The position numbers and the translations under genes were made by a program. A model generated the notes under the pieces. The model worked only from the letters and a program-made list of their open reading frames with translations. It ran no database searches and had not been told where the DNA came from. A stretch of DNA of 64,000 nt from positions 1 to 64,000 of the forward strand of contig CALQFM020000009.1 in the NCBI GenBank assembly GCA_943329845.2, in the 5' to 3' direction. The stretch is from Candidatus Kuenenia stuttgartensis. GTDB lineage: Bacteria; Pseudomonadota; Alphaproteobacteria; SMXS01. This document shows positions 1 through 8,178 of the stretch, in pieces (within the stretch, counting starts at the first letter, position 1; every line of letters starts with the position of its first letter).

Positions 1-97
1 AAGCGCCGAACGGCGGCATACACTTCCACAGCAAACATCCCCGGCCAACCCCCAAAAGGATCAACCTAACCACTGGCCTGCTTTTACGCCGCCACGC

Positions 98-235
98 TCA
101 GCACAACGCCGGCGCTCCAGTGGCTGGTTTTGTCACCGCCCTGCACACCAGGTGCAAGAGGACGAGCAGGCATGCCGCCGCCCCCATCAGTCCGATCGCA
201 CCGATGGTATGAAGAAACTTCAGGAAGTGTCGCAC
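98..235 (-). other. possible small membrane ORF or gene remnant (45 codons)
   Basis: A GTG at 235, behind a purine-rich stretch, opens a 45-codon frame. Its first 30 residues form one hydrophobic segment (RHFLKFLHTIGAIGLMG...), which looks like the first membrane span of small predicted integral membrane proteins. The tail after residue 30 does not look membrane-like, and the frame stops far short of a usual length for such a protein. It could be a decayed 5' end or chance. No other gene is supportable between 1 and 507. Confidence 0.25.
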
Positions 236-453
236 CGCGTTCCCCACTCCCCCGGTTGGAATGCCGAAGCCGAAAATCAACCCAAGATATAGACCGGATC
301 AGCCGGTGCGGATCACTGCGGCCTCTGGGACGAGCGAAATATCACTGTGCCGGTTGAGCCGGAATTTTTCCAGTCGGCCTGGAACCAACCCGCCGCGCGC
401 CCGTTGTGAGATTGCGGCACCCGCGATTGCCCTCGTAGGCGCCGTGTGGAACC

Positions 454-485
454 AGCCCCGCCGGAGCCCCCCTCCTGGCGGGGCT
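454..485. terminator. hairpin, possible terminator
   Basis: A perfect 9-bp inverted repeat (AGCCCCGCC at 454-462, GGCGGGGCT at 477-485) is followed on the plus strand by CTCTCTTT. It lies just downstream of the leftward zinc-ribbon gene and could end that transcript, although the pyrimidine tail is on the opposite strand. Confidence 0.4.
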
Positions 486-507
486 CTCTCTTTGACCAGC
501 GCCGCGC

Positions 508-693
508 CTAGCTGCCGCCGCCCGCCTCGTCCAGAAGCGCATCCGCCCGAGACCACTGGTGTTCCCGGCCACATTCTGGGCACGGGAGTGTCTGGGCACC
601 GAACTTGTATGATTCGAAGGTCTCCCAATTGAGGTTGATGCCGGTGTACACCTGCTTCCCCGTATCGGGGCACTCAATCAACACCCTCGGCAT
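508..693 (-). CDS. small zinc-ribbon protein (61 aa)
   Basis: This is a 61-residue soluble protein starting MPRVLIECPDTGKQV. It has one CxxC knuckle (CPECGREH, about residues 37-44) and a cysteine near the N-terminus (C8). This arrangement is typical of small stand-alone zinc ribbons of unknown role in Alphaproteobacteria. The ATG at 693 was chosen over an upstream in-frame ATG because AGGAAAGGA sits at a good distance before it. A hairpin follows the stop codon. The function is not known; nucleic-acid or protein binding is only a guess from the fold. Confidence 0.7.
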   Translation of the reverse strand: MPRVLIECPDTGKQVYTGINLNWETFESYKFGAQTLPCPECGREHQWSRADALLDEAGGGS

Positions 694-863
694 GGTTCGG
701 TCCTTTCCTGCGAACCGCCCCCGCCACGATCCAGCATAGCACATCCAGCCGGTATGGTCGCCGCCACCTCGGGGATGCCGACAATCCTGTAAAACATCGG
801 CACAGCGAGAAACTAATCAGACCACAAGGAGTTATTGAGGAGGGACGAAAGGCTAATAAACCC

Positions 864-1019
864 ATGGAAGACACTATTTCATCAAGAGAAGAGCTGCCGT
901 ACCGGGTCACTCGGAACGACGACGACATGATCCGCAACCTGCATATGCTTTATGATGCCGTCTGTATCGAGCCGGTGCCGGACTACCTGATGGATTTGCT
1001 TAAAAGGCTGCCAGAATAA
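864..1019 (+). CDS. nepR: NepR-family anti-sigma factor (51 aa)
   Basis: This is a 51-codon ORF (ATG 864, TAA 1017-1019). Residues 22-50 read as the NepR core helices: an M-I-R-x-L-x-x-L-Y-D-A-V stretch, then EPVPD, then LMDLLKRL. NepR binds the ECF sigma factor EcfG and holds it inactive until phosphorylated PhyR captures NepR, which turns on the alphaproteobacterial general stress response. No phyR, ecfG or cognate kinase lies in the window and I found no GGAAC-type EcfG promoter upstream, so this looks like an orphan paralogue. The ribosome site is AAAGG or the GAGGAGGGA stretch at about 838-845. The domain call is confident; the partner is unknown. Confidence 0.85.
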   Translation: MEDTISSREELPYRVTRNDDDMIRNLHMLYDAVCIEPVPDYLMDLLKRLPE

Positions 1020-1182
1020 CAGTTCCTCTGCTTTCGTCGAACCTCAAGGCCGTCCCCGCTTCACCGACCCGGGAGGCATCAAGCGCCAGGACGAAACCGA
1101 CGCCCCACGCCGCATTCCGGTTTTCTTCGGCACAGCGCACCCTATAACAAGACTCGGGAAGACTTTCGCGCCGAGGACCATC

Positions 1183-2001
1183 ATGACCATCCGTCGCCTT
1201 CTAATGCCGCTGTTGGCCGCGGCTGTCTTTGCCCTGCCGGGCACCGCTGGCGCCTGGTCGCCGGAAGGACACCAGGTCATCGCCAGGATGGCGTCGCTCT
1301 ATCTTACCAAGAGCGCCAAGGCGCAGGTCGAGGATCTGCTGGACGGTCCCGCCGCCGACGCCATGGCCAAGGCATCGACCTGGGCCGACGAGATCGCCGC
1401 CAAGCGCCCCGAGACGAAGGCGTGGCACTACGTCAACATTCCCATTGCCGAGGGCAAGTACAATGCCGCGCGCGACTGCCCTGATGGCAATTGCGCCGTG
1501 GGCCGCATGGCCGCAGACATGAAGATCCTGGCCGACAAGACCCAGCCGGCCGAGAAGCGCGCCGAGGCCCTGAAGTTCCTCATCAACCTGATGGGCGAGA
1601 TCCACCAGCCGCTGCGCTGCGTGGACGACGGCCAGGATCACGGCCGCAACGTGAAACTGCAGTTCGGCGACAAGCACACCACCCTGTTCGATGTCTGGGA
1701 AAACGATATCGTCCGCAGCATGCAGGGAACGCCCGACCAGCTGGTCAGCCGCCTCAGCACCAAGATCAAGCCCGAGCACCGGAAATTCTGGGCTTCCGGC
1801 AGCCTCGTGACCTGGTGCGAGGAATCCGCCGGCCACGCCAAGGTGAATATCCACGACGACCTGTACGGCGCGGCCAAGCTGTCCAATGGCGAGTTGCTGA
1901 TGAGCGTGGAATATCCCGACGTGAAGCACCGGCTGGCCTCGGAGCTGCTCTCACGGGCGGCCGTGCGTCTGGCGGCGGCGCTGAACCTGTCGCTGAAATA
2001 G
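1183..2001 (+). CDS. secreted S1/P1 nuclease-like protein with substituted metal ligands
   Basis: The 272-aa protein has a signal peptide that would be cut after residue 24, leaving Trp25 as the mature N-terminus, as S1/P1 nucleases require (its amino group binds zinc). Ligands seen at the family spacing are W25, H30, D69 and H82. The rest are replaced: the H-x3-D-x-H-Q-P-L-H motif reads N135...E139...R145, and the NLHxxWD motif reads TLFDVWE (F169, E173). By P1 numbering this changes H116, D120, H126, H149 and D153. The fold is clear (MGEIHQPL, WHYVNIP). The protein may be catalytically altered, non-nucleolytic, or bind fewer metals. It stands alone, and a leftward gene begins its stop 1 bp beyond. 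Confidence 0.85.
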   Translation: MTIRRLLMPLLAAAVFALPGTAGAWSPEGHQVIARMASLYLTKSAKAQVEDLLDGPAADAMAKASTWADEIAAKRPETKAWHYVNIPIAEGKYNAARDCPDGNCAVGRMAADMKILADKTQPAEKRAEALKFLINLMGEIHQPLRCVDDGQDHGRNVKLQFGDKHTTLFDVWENDIVRSMQGTPDQLVSRLSTKIKPEHRKFWASGSLVTWCEESAGHAKVNIHDDLYGAAKLSNGELLMSVEYPDVKHRLASELLSRAAVRLAAALNLSLK

Positions 2002-2002
2002 T

Positions 2003-2449
2003 TCAGCGCGCGGTATCCCGCTCCTCGTCCCAGAAGCGCTGCATCAGGTAGTAAGTGAACGAGGCCGACCAGCCGAGCAGCATCAATCCGTTGATCGGTT
2101 CGACGCTGGCGAGCAGGCGTAATGGGCCTGTCGGATAGATGTCGCCCAGCCCCAGCGTGGTGAACGTCTCGGCCGAGAAATAGAAATAGCTGAGCGGCTC
2201 GAAAATATGGACACCGGCGAAGCCGCCGATGTCGATGGCCCGGTCGGCGAACCAGAATGCCAGCGCGTAGAGGCTGATTTCCAGAAGGTGAATCCAGAAC
2301 ACGATCACCATGGCGGCGAGGATCTTCCGCCGCCCGGTGAGTTTCATGACGCGGACGCGCCCATAGGTCAGCCGCAGTCCTTCGTAGTGCAGCGTCGTGG
2401 TGCCGAGCACCAGCACCAGCGCCGTGACGATCGCATAGAGCAGACCCAT
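2003..2449 (-). CDS. two-TM pore-loop ion channel, potassium-channel family
   Basis: This 148-aa membrane protein has a first hydrophobic segment (1-20), a second (44-68), a pore loop with the filter-like sequence TTLGLGD (about 97-103, compare TVGYGD of potassium channels), and a last span (about 117-135). Such Ion_trans_2 proteins conduct potassium or related cations across the inner membrane. The Tyr-to-Leu change in the filter (GLG for GYG) is common in bacterial homologues and leaves selectivity uncertain. No regulatory RCK or cyclic-nucleotide domain is attached. The ATG at 2449 is the only start that gives the first span. The gene is convergent with the nuclease-like gene. Confidence 0.75.
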   Translation of the reverse strand: MGLLYAIVTALVLVLGTTTLHYEGLRLTYGRVRVMKLTGRRKILAAMVIVFWIHLLEISLYALAFWFADRAIDIGGFAGVHIFEPLSYFYFSAETFTTLGLGDIYPTGPLRLLASVEPINGLMLLGWSASFTYYLMQRFWDEERDTAR

Positions 2450-2520
2450 CGGCCGATCCCCCGTGGCGGCGACCACCGCCGCGAGACAGAAGGTGGGAGG
2501 CCGACGGTCCGACCGCCAGC

Positions 2521-2925
2521 TCAGCCCGGGAAGCGCTCGAACGCCGGGATGCCGTCGGGGATGCTGTGGAACGGCTGCTTGTCGATGGTGAAGATCGCCA
2601 TCTCCGGCCCGCCGAACAGCTTCGGATCGTCGAAGGTGCCCACCTTCAGGATGACGGCGGGGAAGCCCTTGGCGCGAGTCAGGATGTGGGTGCCGCATTC
2701 GGGACAGAACTCGCGCGTCACGGGCCGCTCCAGATCGCTGCGCGTGAACTGCTTCGGCGTGCCCTTGGTATAGGCGAAGCCGTCCAGCGGCATGGCGACG
2801 ATCACATTGGGCGATCCGCCCGAGATGTACTGGCATTCCCGGCAATGGCACTGGGCCTTCATCATGGGATCGCCCTCAGCCACGTAGCGCAGGCCGCCGC
2901 AATAGCATCCACCTTCGATCTTCAT
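2521..2925 (-). CDS. GFA/CENP-V domain protein
   Basis: A 134-aa zinc protein of the GFA family, named after glutathione-dependent formaldehyde-activating enzyme. The zinc-binding cysteines are visible: GGCYCG (residues 5-10), CHCREC (about 26-31) and CPECGTH (about 94-100). A clear Shine-Dalgarno, GGGGAGG, lies 6 bases before the ATG. The family's formaldehyde role is doubtful for many members, so substrate is unknown. It is a close paralogue of the gene at 3304-3711, with an NTF2-like gene between, which suggests one small operon (3711 to 2521) built by duplication. Confidence 0.85.
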   Translation of the reverse strand: MKIEGGCYCGGLRYVAEGDPMMKAQCHCRECQYISGGSPNVIVAMPLDGFAYTKGTPKQFTRSDLERPVTREFCPECGTHILTRAKGFPAVILKVGTFDDPKLFGGPEMAIFTIDKQPFHSIPDGIPAFERFPG

Positions 2926-2953
2926 GGTATCCTCCCCGGTTTTCCGAGCAACT

Positions 2954-3307
2954 CTAGCCCTGCGCGCCGCGGATTTCCATGGACTGGATCAGGCCGTCCA
3001 CGGCGCGGTAAACGTGGATCACGTCGCTGCGCGACAAGACGGCGCCCTCGAGGGCGCGCACGATCTGGTGGACATGCACGGCGGTGCGGCCATCGCTTTC
3101 CAGCGTGTAACCCATGGGCGTGACGGTTGGGTTGATCGCCGCCCATTGCCGCAGCCAGTAGTCTCGCACCGCGTCACGGCCATGGAGCCTGCCGCCCTCC
3201 CACCCGTTCGGCCAACTCACGTCTGGATGGAGGCACGCCAGCACCGCATCAATATCGCGTGCGTTGAAGGCGTCGTAGAGCGCGTTGATATCGATCATGC
3301 CGTTCAT
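2954..3307 (-). CDS. SnoaL/NTF2-like protein
   Basis: A 117-aa protein of the cone-shaped NTF2/SnoaL fold. The N-terminal helix carries the usual YDAFNARDIDAVLACLHPDV pattern, followed by a strand-rich half (DYWLRQW, VHVHQIVRA, VIHVYR). Family members are small isomerases, cyclases, dehydratases or simple ligand binders, so the reaction cannot be told. Its start overlaps the stop of the upstream GFA gene by ATGA, implying translational coupling. A second Met four codons in is possible but lacks the overlap. Confidence 0.75.
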   Translation of the reverse strand: MNGMIDINALYDAFNARDIDAVLACLHPDVSWPNGWEGGRLHGRDAVRDYWLRQWAAINPTVTPMGYTLESDGRTAVHVHQIVRALEGAVLSRSDVIHVYRAVDGLIQSMEIRGAQG

Positions 3308-3711
3308 CCGGGAAACCGCTCGAACGCCCGCACCCCGTCCGGGATCTGGTGGAAGTCCTGCTTGTCCTGGGTCCAGATGGCAAATTCCGGCCCGCCGAAC
3401 AGCGACGGGTCGTCGAACGTGCCGACCTTCAGCACGACGGCGCCGGGCCGGCGCGGCGTGCGGGTGAGGATATGGGTGCCGCACCCGGCGCAGAACTCGC
3501 GGGTGACCGGCGCGTCCAGATCGCTGCGCCTGAACTGCTTCGGTGCGCCGCTGGTATAGGCAAACCCGTCGGCCGGCATCACCATGAACACATTGGGCGA
3601 ACCGCCCGAAATGTACTGGCATTCCCGGCAATGGCACTGACTCCGGGCGATCGGCTCGCCTTCCGACACGTAGCGCAGCGCGCCACAGTAGCATCCACCT
3701 TCAATCCTCAT
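3304..3711 (-). CDS. GFA/CENP-V domain protein (paralogue)
   Basis: A 135-aa protein with the same cysteine pattern as the gene at 2521-2925: GGCYCG, CHCREC and CAGCGTH. The start at 3711 was chosen over an in-frame ATG four codons upstream because it aligns with the paralogue (MRIEGGCYCG against MKIEGGCYCG) and has GGAGG six bases before it. It is the first gene of a three-gene leftward unit, GFA, NTF2-like, GFA. It likely binds zinc and possibly acts on thiol adducts; the substrate is unknown. Confidence 0.85.
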   Translation of the reverse strand: MRIEGGCYCGALRYVSEGEPIARSQCHCRECQYISGGSPNVFMVMPADGFAYTSGAPKQFRRSDLDAPVTREFCAGCGTHILTRTPRRPGAVVLKVGTFDDPSLFGGPEFAIWTQDKQDFHQIPDGVRAFERFPG

Positions 3712-3824
3712 GTCGTCCTCCACTTGGCTGCTCGAGTCTAGCGACCTGGGGCGCAGAAAGCAGCCTTGCTTATTCCGGTCCTGCGCGACAGGCTACGGCT
3801 TCACGAAACTGGGGAGTACGTGGA

Positions 3825-4610
3825 ATGGGACAGCTTGACGGCAAGGTCGCGATCGTTACCGGCGCGGGCCGGGGCATCGGCAAGGCGACGGCGATCGCCT
3901 ATGCGCAGGAGGGCGCCAAGGTCGTCGTCGCGTCGCGGACGCAGGCGACGCTGGACGGCGTTGTGAAGCAGATCACGGAGGCGGGCGGCACCGCCATCGG
4001 CATCGCCTGCGACGTGGGCCACAAGGACCAGATCTTCGCCATGGTCGACAAGGCGGTGAAGGCGTTCGGCCCGATCGACATCCTGGTGAACAACGCGCAG
4101 GGCTTCGGCACCGAGGCCAACCCGCAGAAGTCGACCGTGTTCGTATCCGTGCAGGACACCGACGATGTCGAACTGGAATACACCTTCCGTACCGGTGCGC
4201 TGGCGTCGCTCTGGGCCATGCAGGCGGTGTACCCGTACATGAAGGGCCGCGGCGGCAAGATCATCAACTTCGCCTCGGCCGCCGGCATGACCGGCGATCC
4301 CGGCAATACCTCGTACAATATCGCCAAGGAGGCGATCCGGGTCATCACCCGGACGGCGGCGCGGGAATGGGGACCGGACGGCATCCAGGTGAACACAGTC
4401 AACCCGTTTTTGCGCACCGACGCATGGGAGAACTGGGAGAAGGCCCGGCCCGAGGACGTGAAGAAATACGCGGAATCGGTGCCGCTGAAGCGGCTCGGCG
4501 ATCCCGTGAAGGATGGCGGGCCGCTGATGGTGTTCATCGCCAGCGACGCCAATTCCTACATGACCGGCCACGACTTCAACCTGGACGGCGGCTGGGAGAT
4601 CCACGCGTGA
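3825..4610 (+). CDS. short-chain dehydrogenase/reductase
   Basis: A classical 261-aa SDR. It has the Rossmann motif TGAGRGIG (residues 13-20), DVG near residue 64, NNA (about 90-92), a Ser in FASAAG, and the catalytic pair YNIAK (Tyr and Lys four apart). The end GGWEIHA is short of usual cofactor-tail variants. It should oxidise or reduce an alcohol or ketone with NAD(P). Its stop overlaps the GTG start of the following NTF2-like gene (GTGA), and a third gene overlaps that one, so SDR and both NTF2-like proteins probably act on the same compound. Confidence 0.9.
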   Translation: MGQLDGKVAIVTGAGRGIGKATAIAYAQEGAKVVVASRTQATLDGVVKQITEAGGTAIGIACDVGHKDQIFAMVDKAVKAFGPIDILVNNAQGFGTEANPQKSTVFVSVQDTDDVELEYTFRTGALASLWAMQAVYPYMKGRGGKIINFASAAGMTGDPGNTSYNIAKEAIRVITRTAAREWGPDGIQVNTVNPFLRTDAWENWEKARPEDVKKYAESVPLKRLGDPVKDGGPLMVFIASDANSYMTGHDFNLDGGWEIHA

Positions 4611-5116
4611 GCACCGACAAGATCATCCTGGAACTGGCCGAGAAACAGGCGATCCACGAACTGATGGCGCACTATGCCGACCGCATCGATGCCAACGACC
4701 CGGCGGGCGCCGCGGCCTGTTTCGCCGAGGACGGCCTGGGCGTCTACTGGCAGGACTGTGTCGGCCCCAAGGCCATCGAGGATCGGCTGATCGGCATCCT
4801 CGACCGCTTCCACGCCACGTCCCATCACCTGAGCAACGTCCAGATTCGGCTGAATGGCGACACCGCGACCGCACAGGCCTATGTCTACGCCTTCCACCGG
4901 GTGAAGGCCGACATGGAAAACCCCATGCACTATTGGGGCCGATGGGTGGACGAGCTGGCCAAGGTCGACGGCCAATGGAAGTTCAAGCGCCGCGAGGTGG
5001 TTGGCATTGGCAGCATCAACCGGGGCGCGGACGACCTGGATCACCCGGGCCATCCGGGGCGCCTGTCGCGCGACGGCTCGGCGCCGGCCGATTTCCTGGC
5101 GAAGGCGGATGCCTGA
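4607..5116 (+). CDS. SnoaL-like (NTF2 superfamily) protein, tandem copy 1
   Basis: A 169-aa NTF2-fold protein of the SnoaL_4 type. Its N-terminal helices read AIHELMAHYADRIDANDP, followed by AAACFAEDG, then a conserved HHLSN (His pair near residues 66-67). Proteins of this type often accompany aromatic or steroid catabolic genes as dehydratases, isomerases or ligand carriers. The GTG start at 4607 overlaps the SDR stop. It ends inside the next gene by 8 bp. It differs from copy 2 mainly by a longer C-terminal tail. Confidence 0.8.
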   Translation: MSTDKIILELAEKQAIHELMAHYADRIDANDPAGAAACFAEDGLGVYWQDCVGPKAIEDRLIGILDRFHATSHHLSNVQIRLNGDTATAQAYVYAFHRVKADMENPMHYWGRWVDELAKVDGQWKFKRREVVGIGSINRGADDLDHPGHPGRLSRDGSAPADFLAKADA

Positions 5117-5585
5117 CATCGAGCGGATCGCCCGCGAGCTCGCCGACAAGACGGCCATCCACGCGCTGATGGAGCACTACGCCGACCGGATCGACGCCAA
5201 CGATCCGGCGGGCGCGGCCGCCTGCTTCGCCGAGGACGGCATCGGCGTCTACTGGCAGGACTGCGTCGGACCCAAGGCCATCGCCGAAAGGCTGACTGCC
5301 ATCCTCGCCCACTTCCACGCCACGTCGCACCATCTCAGCAACGTCCTGATCCGGCTGGACGGCGACACGGCGACGGCGCAGTCCTACGTCTACGCCTTTC
5401 ACCGGGTGAAGGCAGCCATGGACAAGCCCATGCATGTCTGGGGTCGCTGGGTCGATCGGCTGAAGAAGGTCGACGGCCAGTGGAAGTTCGCCCACCGGGA
5501 GGTGGTCAGCGTGGGAAGCATCGGCAGTGTCCGAGTGCCCAACGATCTGGACCATCCGGGGCATCCCGGACGGTTGGCGCGTTAG
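5109..5585 (+). CDS. SnoaL-like (NTF2 superfamily) protein, tandem copy 2
   Basis: A 158-aa protein that aligns with copy 1 nearly end to end (shared DRIDANDPAGAAACFAEDG, VYWQDCVGPKAI, FHATSHHLSNV). The two genes are thus a recent-looking tandem duplication. The ATG at 5109 overlaps the upstream stop by 8 bp. The pair may work as a heterodimer, because NTF2-fold proteins usually dimerise, or may have split in substrate use. The catalytic role is unknown. Confidence 0.8.
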   Translation: MPDIERIARELADKTAIHALMEHYADRIDANDPAGAAACFAEDGIGVYWQDCVGPKAIAERLTAILAHFHATSHHLSNVLIRLDGDTATAQSYVYAFHRVKAAMDKPMHVWGRWVDRLKKVDGQWKFAHREVVSVGSIGSVRVPNDLDHPGHPGRLAR

Positions 5586-5748
5586 GCTTTTCCCTTTACC
5601 GTCATGCGAGCGCCCGTAGGGCGCCTGCGATCCGGCGGAATTGACCGCCCTCGCCAAAACCAGCACGCATGACGCTTCCATCCGGCGCCATCCGATGCTT
5701 ACATAGGGCCGCGCAGGGGAGAGCGCGATTCAGCCCGAGGGAGAGACC

Positions 5749-6333
5749 ATGTCCGCGCCGAATGACCACGAAGTCGTTTCCATCTATCCGTACACGCCCG
5801 AACAGCTCGACCGGCTGATGACCGATGCGCGCGAATGCGTGCTGATGTGGGCCACCAAGGACAACTGGCCGGTCGGTGTCTATCACTCGTTCGTGTGGCG
5901 CAACGGCCGCATCTGGATCACCTTCGCCGCCCACCGCCACCGGGCCAACGCCATCAAGCGCAACCCGAAAGTGGCGGTTGCGGTCAGCGGTGTCGCCGGC
6001 GTGGAGCCGGACTGCCCGATGGGCTCGGCCACCGCCAAGGGCATCGGCATCTTCCATGACGACGACGAGACCAAGGCCTGGTTCTACCGGGCTCTGGCCG
6101 ACAAGTCGCACCGCGGCGACAAGGCCAAGGCCGACCGGTTCGTCGAGACCCTGAACTCGCCCATGCGCACCATCCTGGAAGTGATCCCGACCCAGTGGAT
6201 CACCTTCGACAGCGGCAAGTCGGCCCGGCACATGGCCGGCCAGATCAATGACACCGAGCTGGGTCCGCGGCTGACGTCGGACGCCGAGCGCCTCGCGAAG
6301 TTCCGCAGCGAGCGAGGGCTCGGCGAGCGCTGA
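5749..6333 (+). CDS. pyridoxamine 5'-phosphate oxidase-like split-barrel flavoprotein
   Basis: A 194-aa protein with the PNPOx-like split-barrel pattern. An N-terminal helix is followed by CVLMWATKDNWPVGVYHSF, then RIWITFAAHRHRANAIKRNPKVAVAVSG. The run RxxAIxxNPxVAV is typical of FMN- or F420-binding members. It is likely a small oxidoreductase or cofactor-binding protein with unknown substrate. The 163 bp between it and the NTF2 pair suggest its own promoter. The start has GGGAGAGACC just upstream. Confidence 0.7.
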   Translation: MSAPNDHEVVSIYPYTPEQLDRLMTDARECVLMWATKDNWPVGVYHSFVWRNGRIWITFAAHRHRANAIKRNPKVAVAVSGVAGVEPDCPMGSATAKGIGIFHDDDETKAWFYRALADKSHRGDKAKADRFVETLNSPMRTILEVIPTQWITFDSGKSARHMAGQINDTELGPRLTSDAERLAKFRSERGLGER

Positions 6334-6479
6334 CAATGAAGTCGCCGCATGGTTGCGGCTGACTACGCGAAATCTGCACCATGAGGCTGTAACTGGTCCC
6401 CCGCAGCGGCCACCCGGCCGCTACGGGGCCAACGCACGATCAACAGCGCTCGGGCGTTTGAGCCGGCGAGGGCCTCGGT

Positions 6480-7979
6480 CTATTGCAGGCTGGCGGTGGC
6501 GGTGCCGGGGGCGACGATGATGCAGCTCACCTTGCCCCGCTTCAGGACTGTGCAGGCATCCTGCGCCTCGGTGCGGCTGTTGAAGCCAACCAGACGCGAG
6601 CGGTAGAGCGCCTTCTTGCCGCCCGCCGCACTCACGGACGCGGTGACATGATCGAGCGTATCCGACAGCTTGCCGACCACCTTCTGGGCGAATTCGCGCG
6701 CCGCGTCGCGCTTGCTGAACGCGCCAACCTGAACGGCCCAGCCGGACGGCGGTGATGCCGCGTCGGCATCGCTCTCGCCGGTTTCAAGCGCGGCCGAGGC
6801 GATGGTCTTGATCGCGATCTGCTCCCTGACGGGCGCTTCCGCGACCGGCAGCGGCGCGGCCAGCGCCGACGGCATGGAGACCGGGATATCCTGCGCGGCG
6901 ACCTGGCTGTTCAGCGTCGTCATGTGAGCGGGAGCGACGGTCTTCGACCTGGGCGCGTCTTCGGAGAAGCCAGCGACCTTCACCGGCGTTACCGTCGGCA
7001 CCGGCTTGGCGGCGGCGACCGTGGTGACCGGGCCGTCCGGCTCGTCGTCCTTCACATATTCCACGCCGGGCAAATCGTTGCCGCTGGCGCGGGCGAAACC
7101 AGCGTCCATGATCTCGCCCATGTAGCGGTCGCGCGCGCTGGCGGTCGAGCCGCCGAACACCACACCCACGAGCCGGGTGCCGTCGCGCTGGGCGGCCGCC
7201 AGCAGGTTGAAACCCGACAGGCCGATGAAGCCCGTCTTGATGCCATCAGCGCCCCGGTAGTTGAGGGCAAAGCGGTTGTGGCTGGTATGGGTCACCCCGT
7301 TGTAGGTGAAGCTGCGCGTGCCGAAATAGGCGTAATATTTCGGGAAATCCCGGTGGATCGCGATGCCCAGCAGTGCCTGGTCGCGCGGCGTCGACATCTG
7401 CTCCTTGTTGGGCAGGCCCGAGGCGTTGCGGTAGACCGTGTTCCTCATGCCCAATTCGCGGGCCTTGGCTGTCATCAGGTAGCCAAAATCGTCCTCGGTG
7501 CCGCCAATGCCTTCCGCCAGCACTGTCGCGGCATCGTTCGCGGATCGGGTGACGAGACCGAGTACGGCGTCCTCGACGGAGATGGTCGAACCGGCGGTCA
7601 GACCCAGCTTGCTGGGCGCGCGGGTGGCCGCATAGCGGGACACCGGCAGCTTGGTATCGAGGGTCAGCGTGCCGTTGTGCAGCGCCTGGAACGTCAGGTA
7701 CAGCGTCATGACCTTGGTCATGGACGCCGGATAGAGCCTCTTGTCGGGGTTGCGCGCGTAGAGGACTTCGCCGGTCTTCTCGTTGATGATGATCGCGCCG
7801 GTGCCGATCTTGTAGCTGGAGGCCTTACTGGCCTTGGCCTTGATTGACTTGCTCTTGTGGGTACGGGCTTCGGCCGGGGGCGCGGCGGCGATACCGACCG
7901 TCAGCAGAGCGGCCAGCACCAGTACGTTCACCTTGATGAGCTTTTGCGTGAACCGCCGCCCGAATGCCTGAAACAGCAC
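6480..7979 (-). CDS. D-alanyl-D-alanine carboxypeptidase with C-terminal SPOR domain
   Basis: A class C low-mass penicillin-binding protein of about 499 aa. After a signal segment (about residues 14-37) comes the peptidase S11 domain with the serine motifs SMTK, SAN and KTG. A linker of about 120 residues leads to a SPOR-type C-terminus (WAVQVGAFSKRDAAREFA...), which binds denuded septal glycan. It should trim peptidoglycan pentapeptides in the periplasm, probably at division sites. The GTG at 7979 is preferred because GGGAGG lies six bases upstream. An in-frame ATG at 8027 would add 16 residues. Confidence 0.9.
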   Translation of the reverse strand: MLFQAFGRRFTQKLIKVNVLVLAALLTVGIAAAPPAEARTHKSKSIKAKASKASSYKIGTGAIIINEKTGEVLYARNPDKRLYPASMTKVMTLYLTFQALHNGTLTLDTKLPVSRYAATRAPSKLGLTAGSTISVEDAVLGLVTRSANDAATVLAEGIGGTEDDFGYLMTAKARELGMRNTVYRNASGLPNKEQMSTPRDQALLGIAIHRDFPKYYAYFGTRSFTYNGVTHTSHNRFALNYRGADGIKTGFIGLSGFNLLAAAQRDGTRLVGVVFGGSTASARDRYMGEIMDAGFARASGNDLPGVEYVKDDEPDGPVTTVAAAKPVPTVTPVKVAGFSEDAPRSKTVAPAHMTTLNSQVAAQDIPVSMPSALAAPLPVAEAPVREQIAIKTIASAALETGESDADAASPPSGWAVQVGAFSKRDAAREFAQKVVGKLSDTLDHVTASVSAAGGKKALYRSRLVGFNSRTEAQDACTVLKRGKVSCIIVAPGTATASLQ

Positions 7980-8178
7980 CCACAACCTCCCTTGCGTCGC
8001 CCTACTCCACGAGCACATTGATGACAAACAAAAGAGTCTTATTTTTGGCCACGTTGTGCAAGCTAAAGTTAAAGTGAAGACTCAGGAACCGTCACATTCC
8101 TGCCAATTTGTACGGCATGCTACCGCGCTCCAGGTATTCAAGCACCGGAAAGTCGCGCATGGCGCCGTACGGCACGCC

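Noticed and set aside
694-863. EcfG-type promoter (GGAAC-N16/17-CGTT) before nepR
   Set aside because: No matching pair of elements was found by eye on the coding strand.
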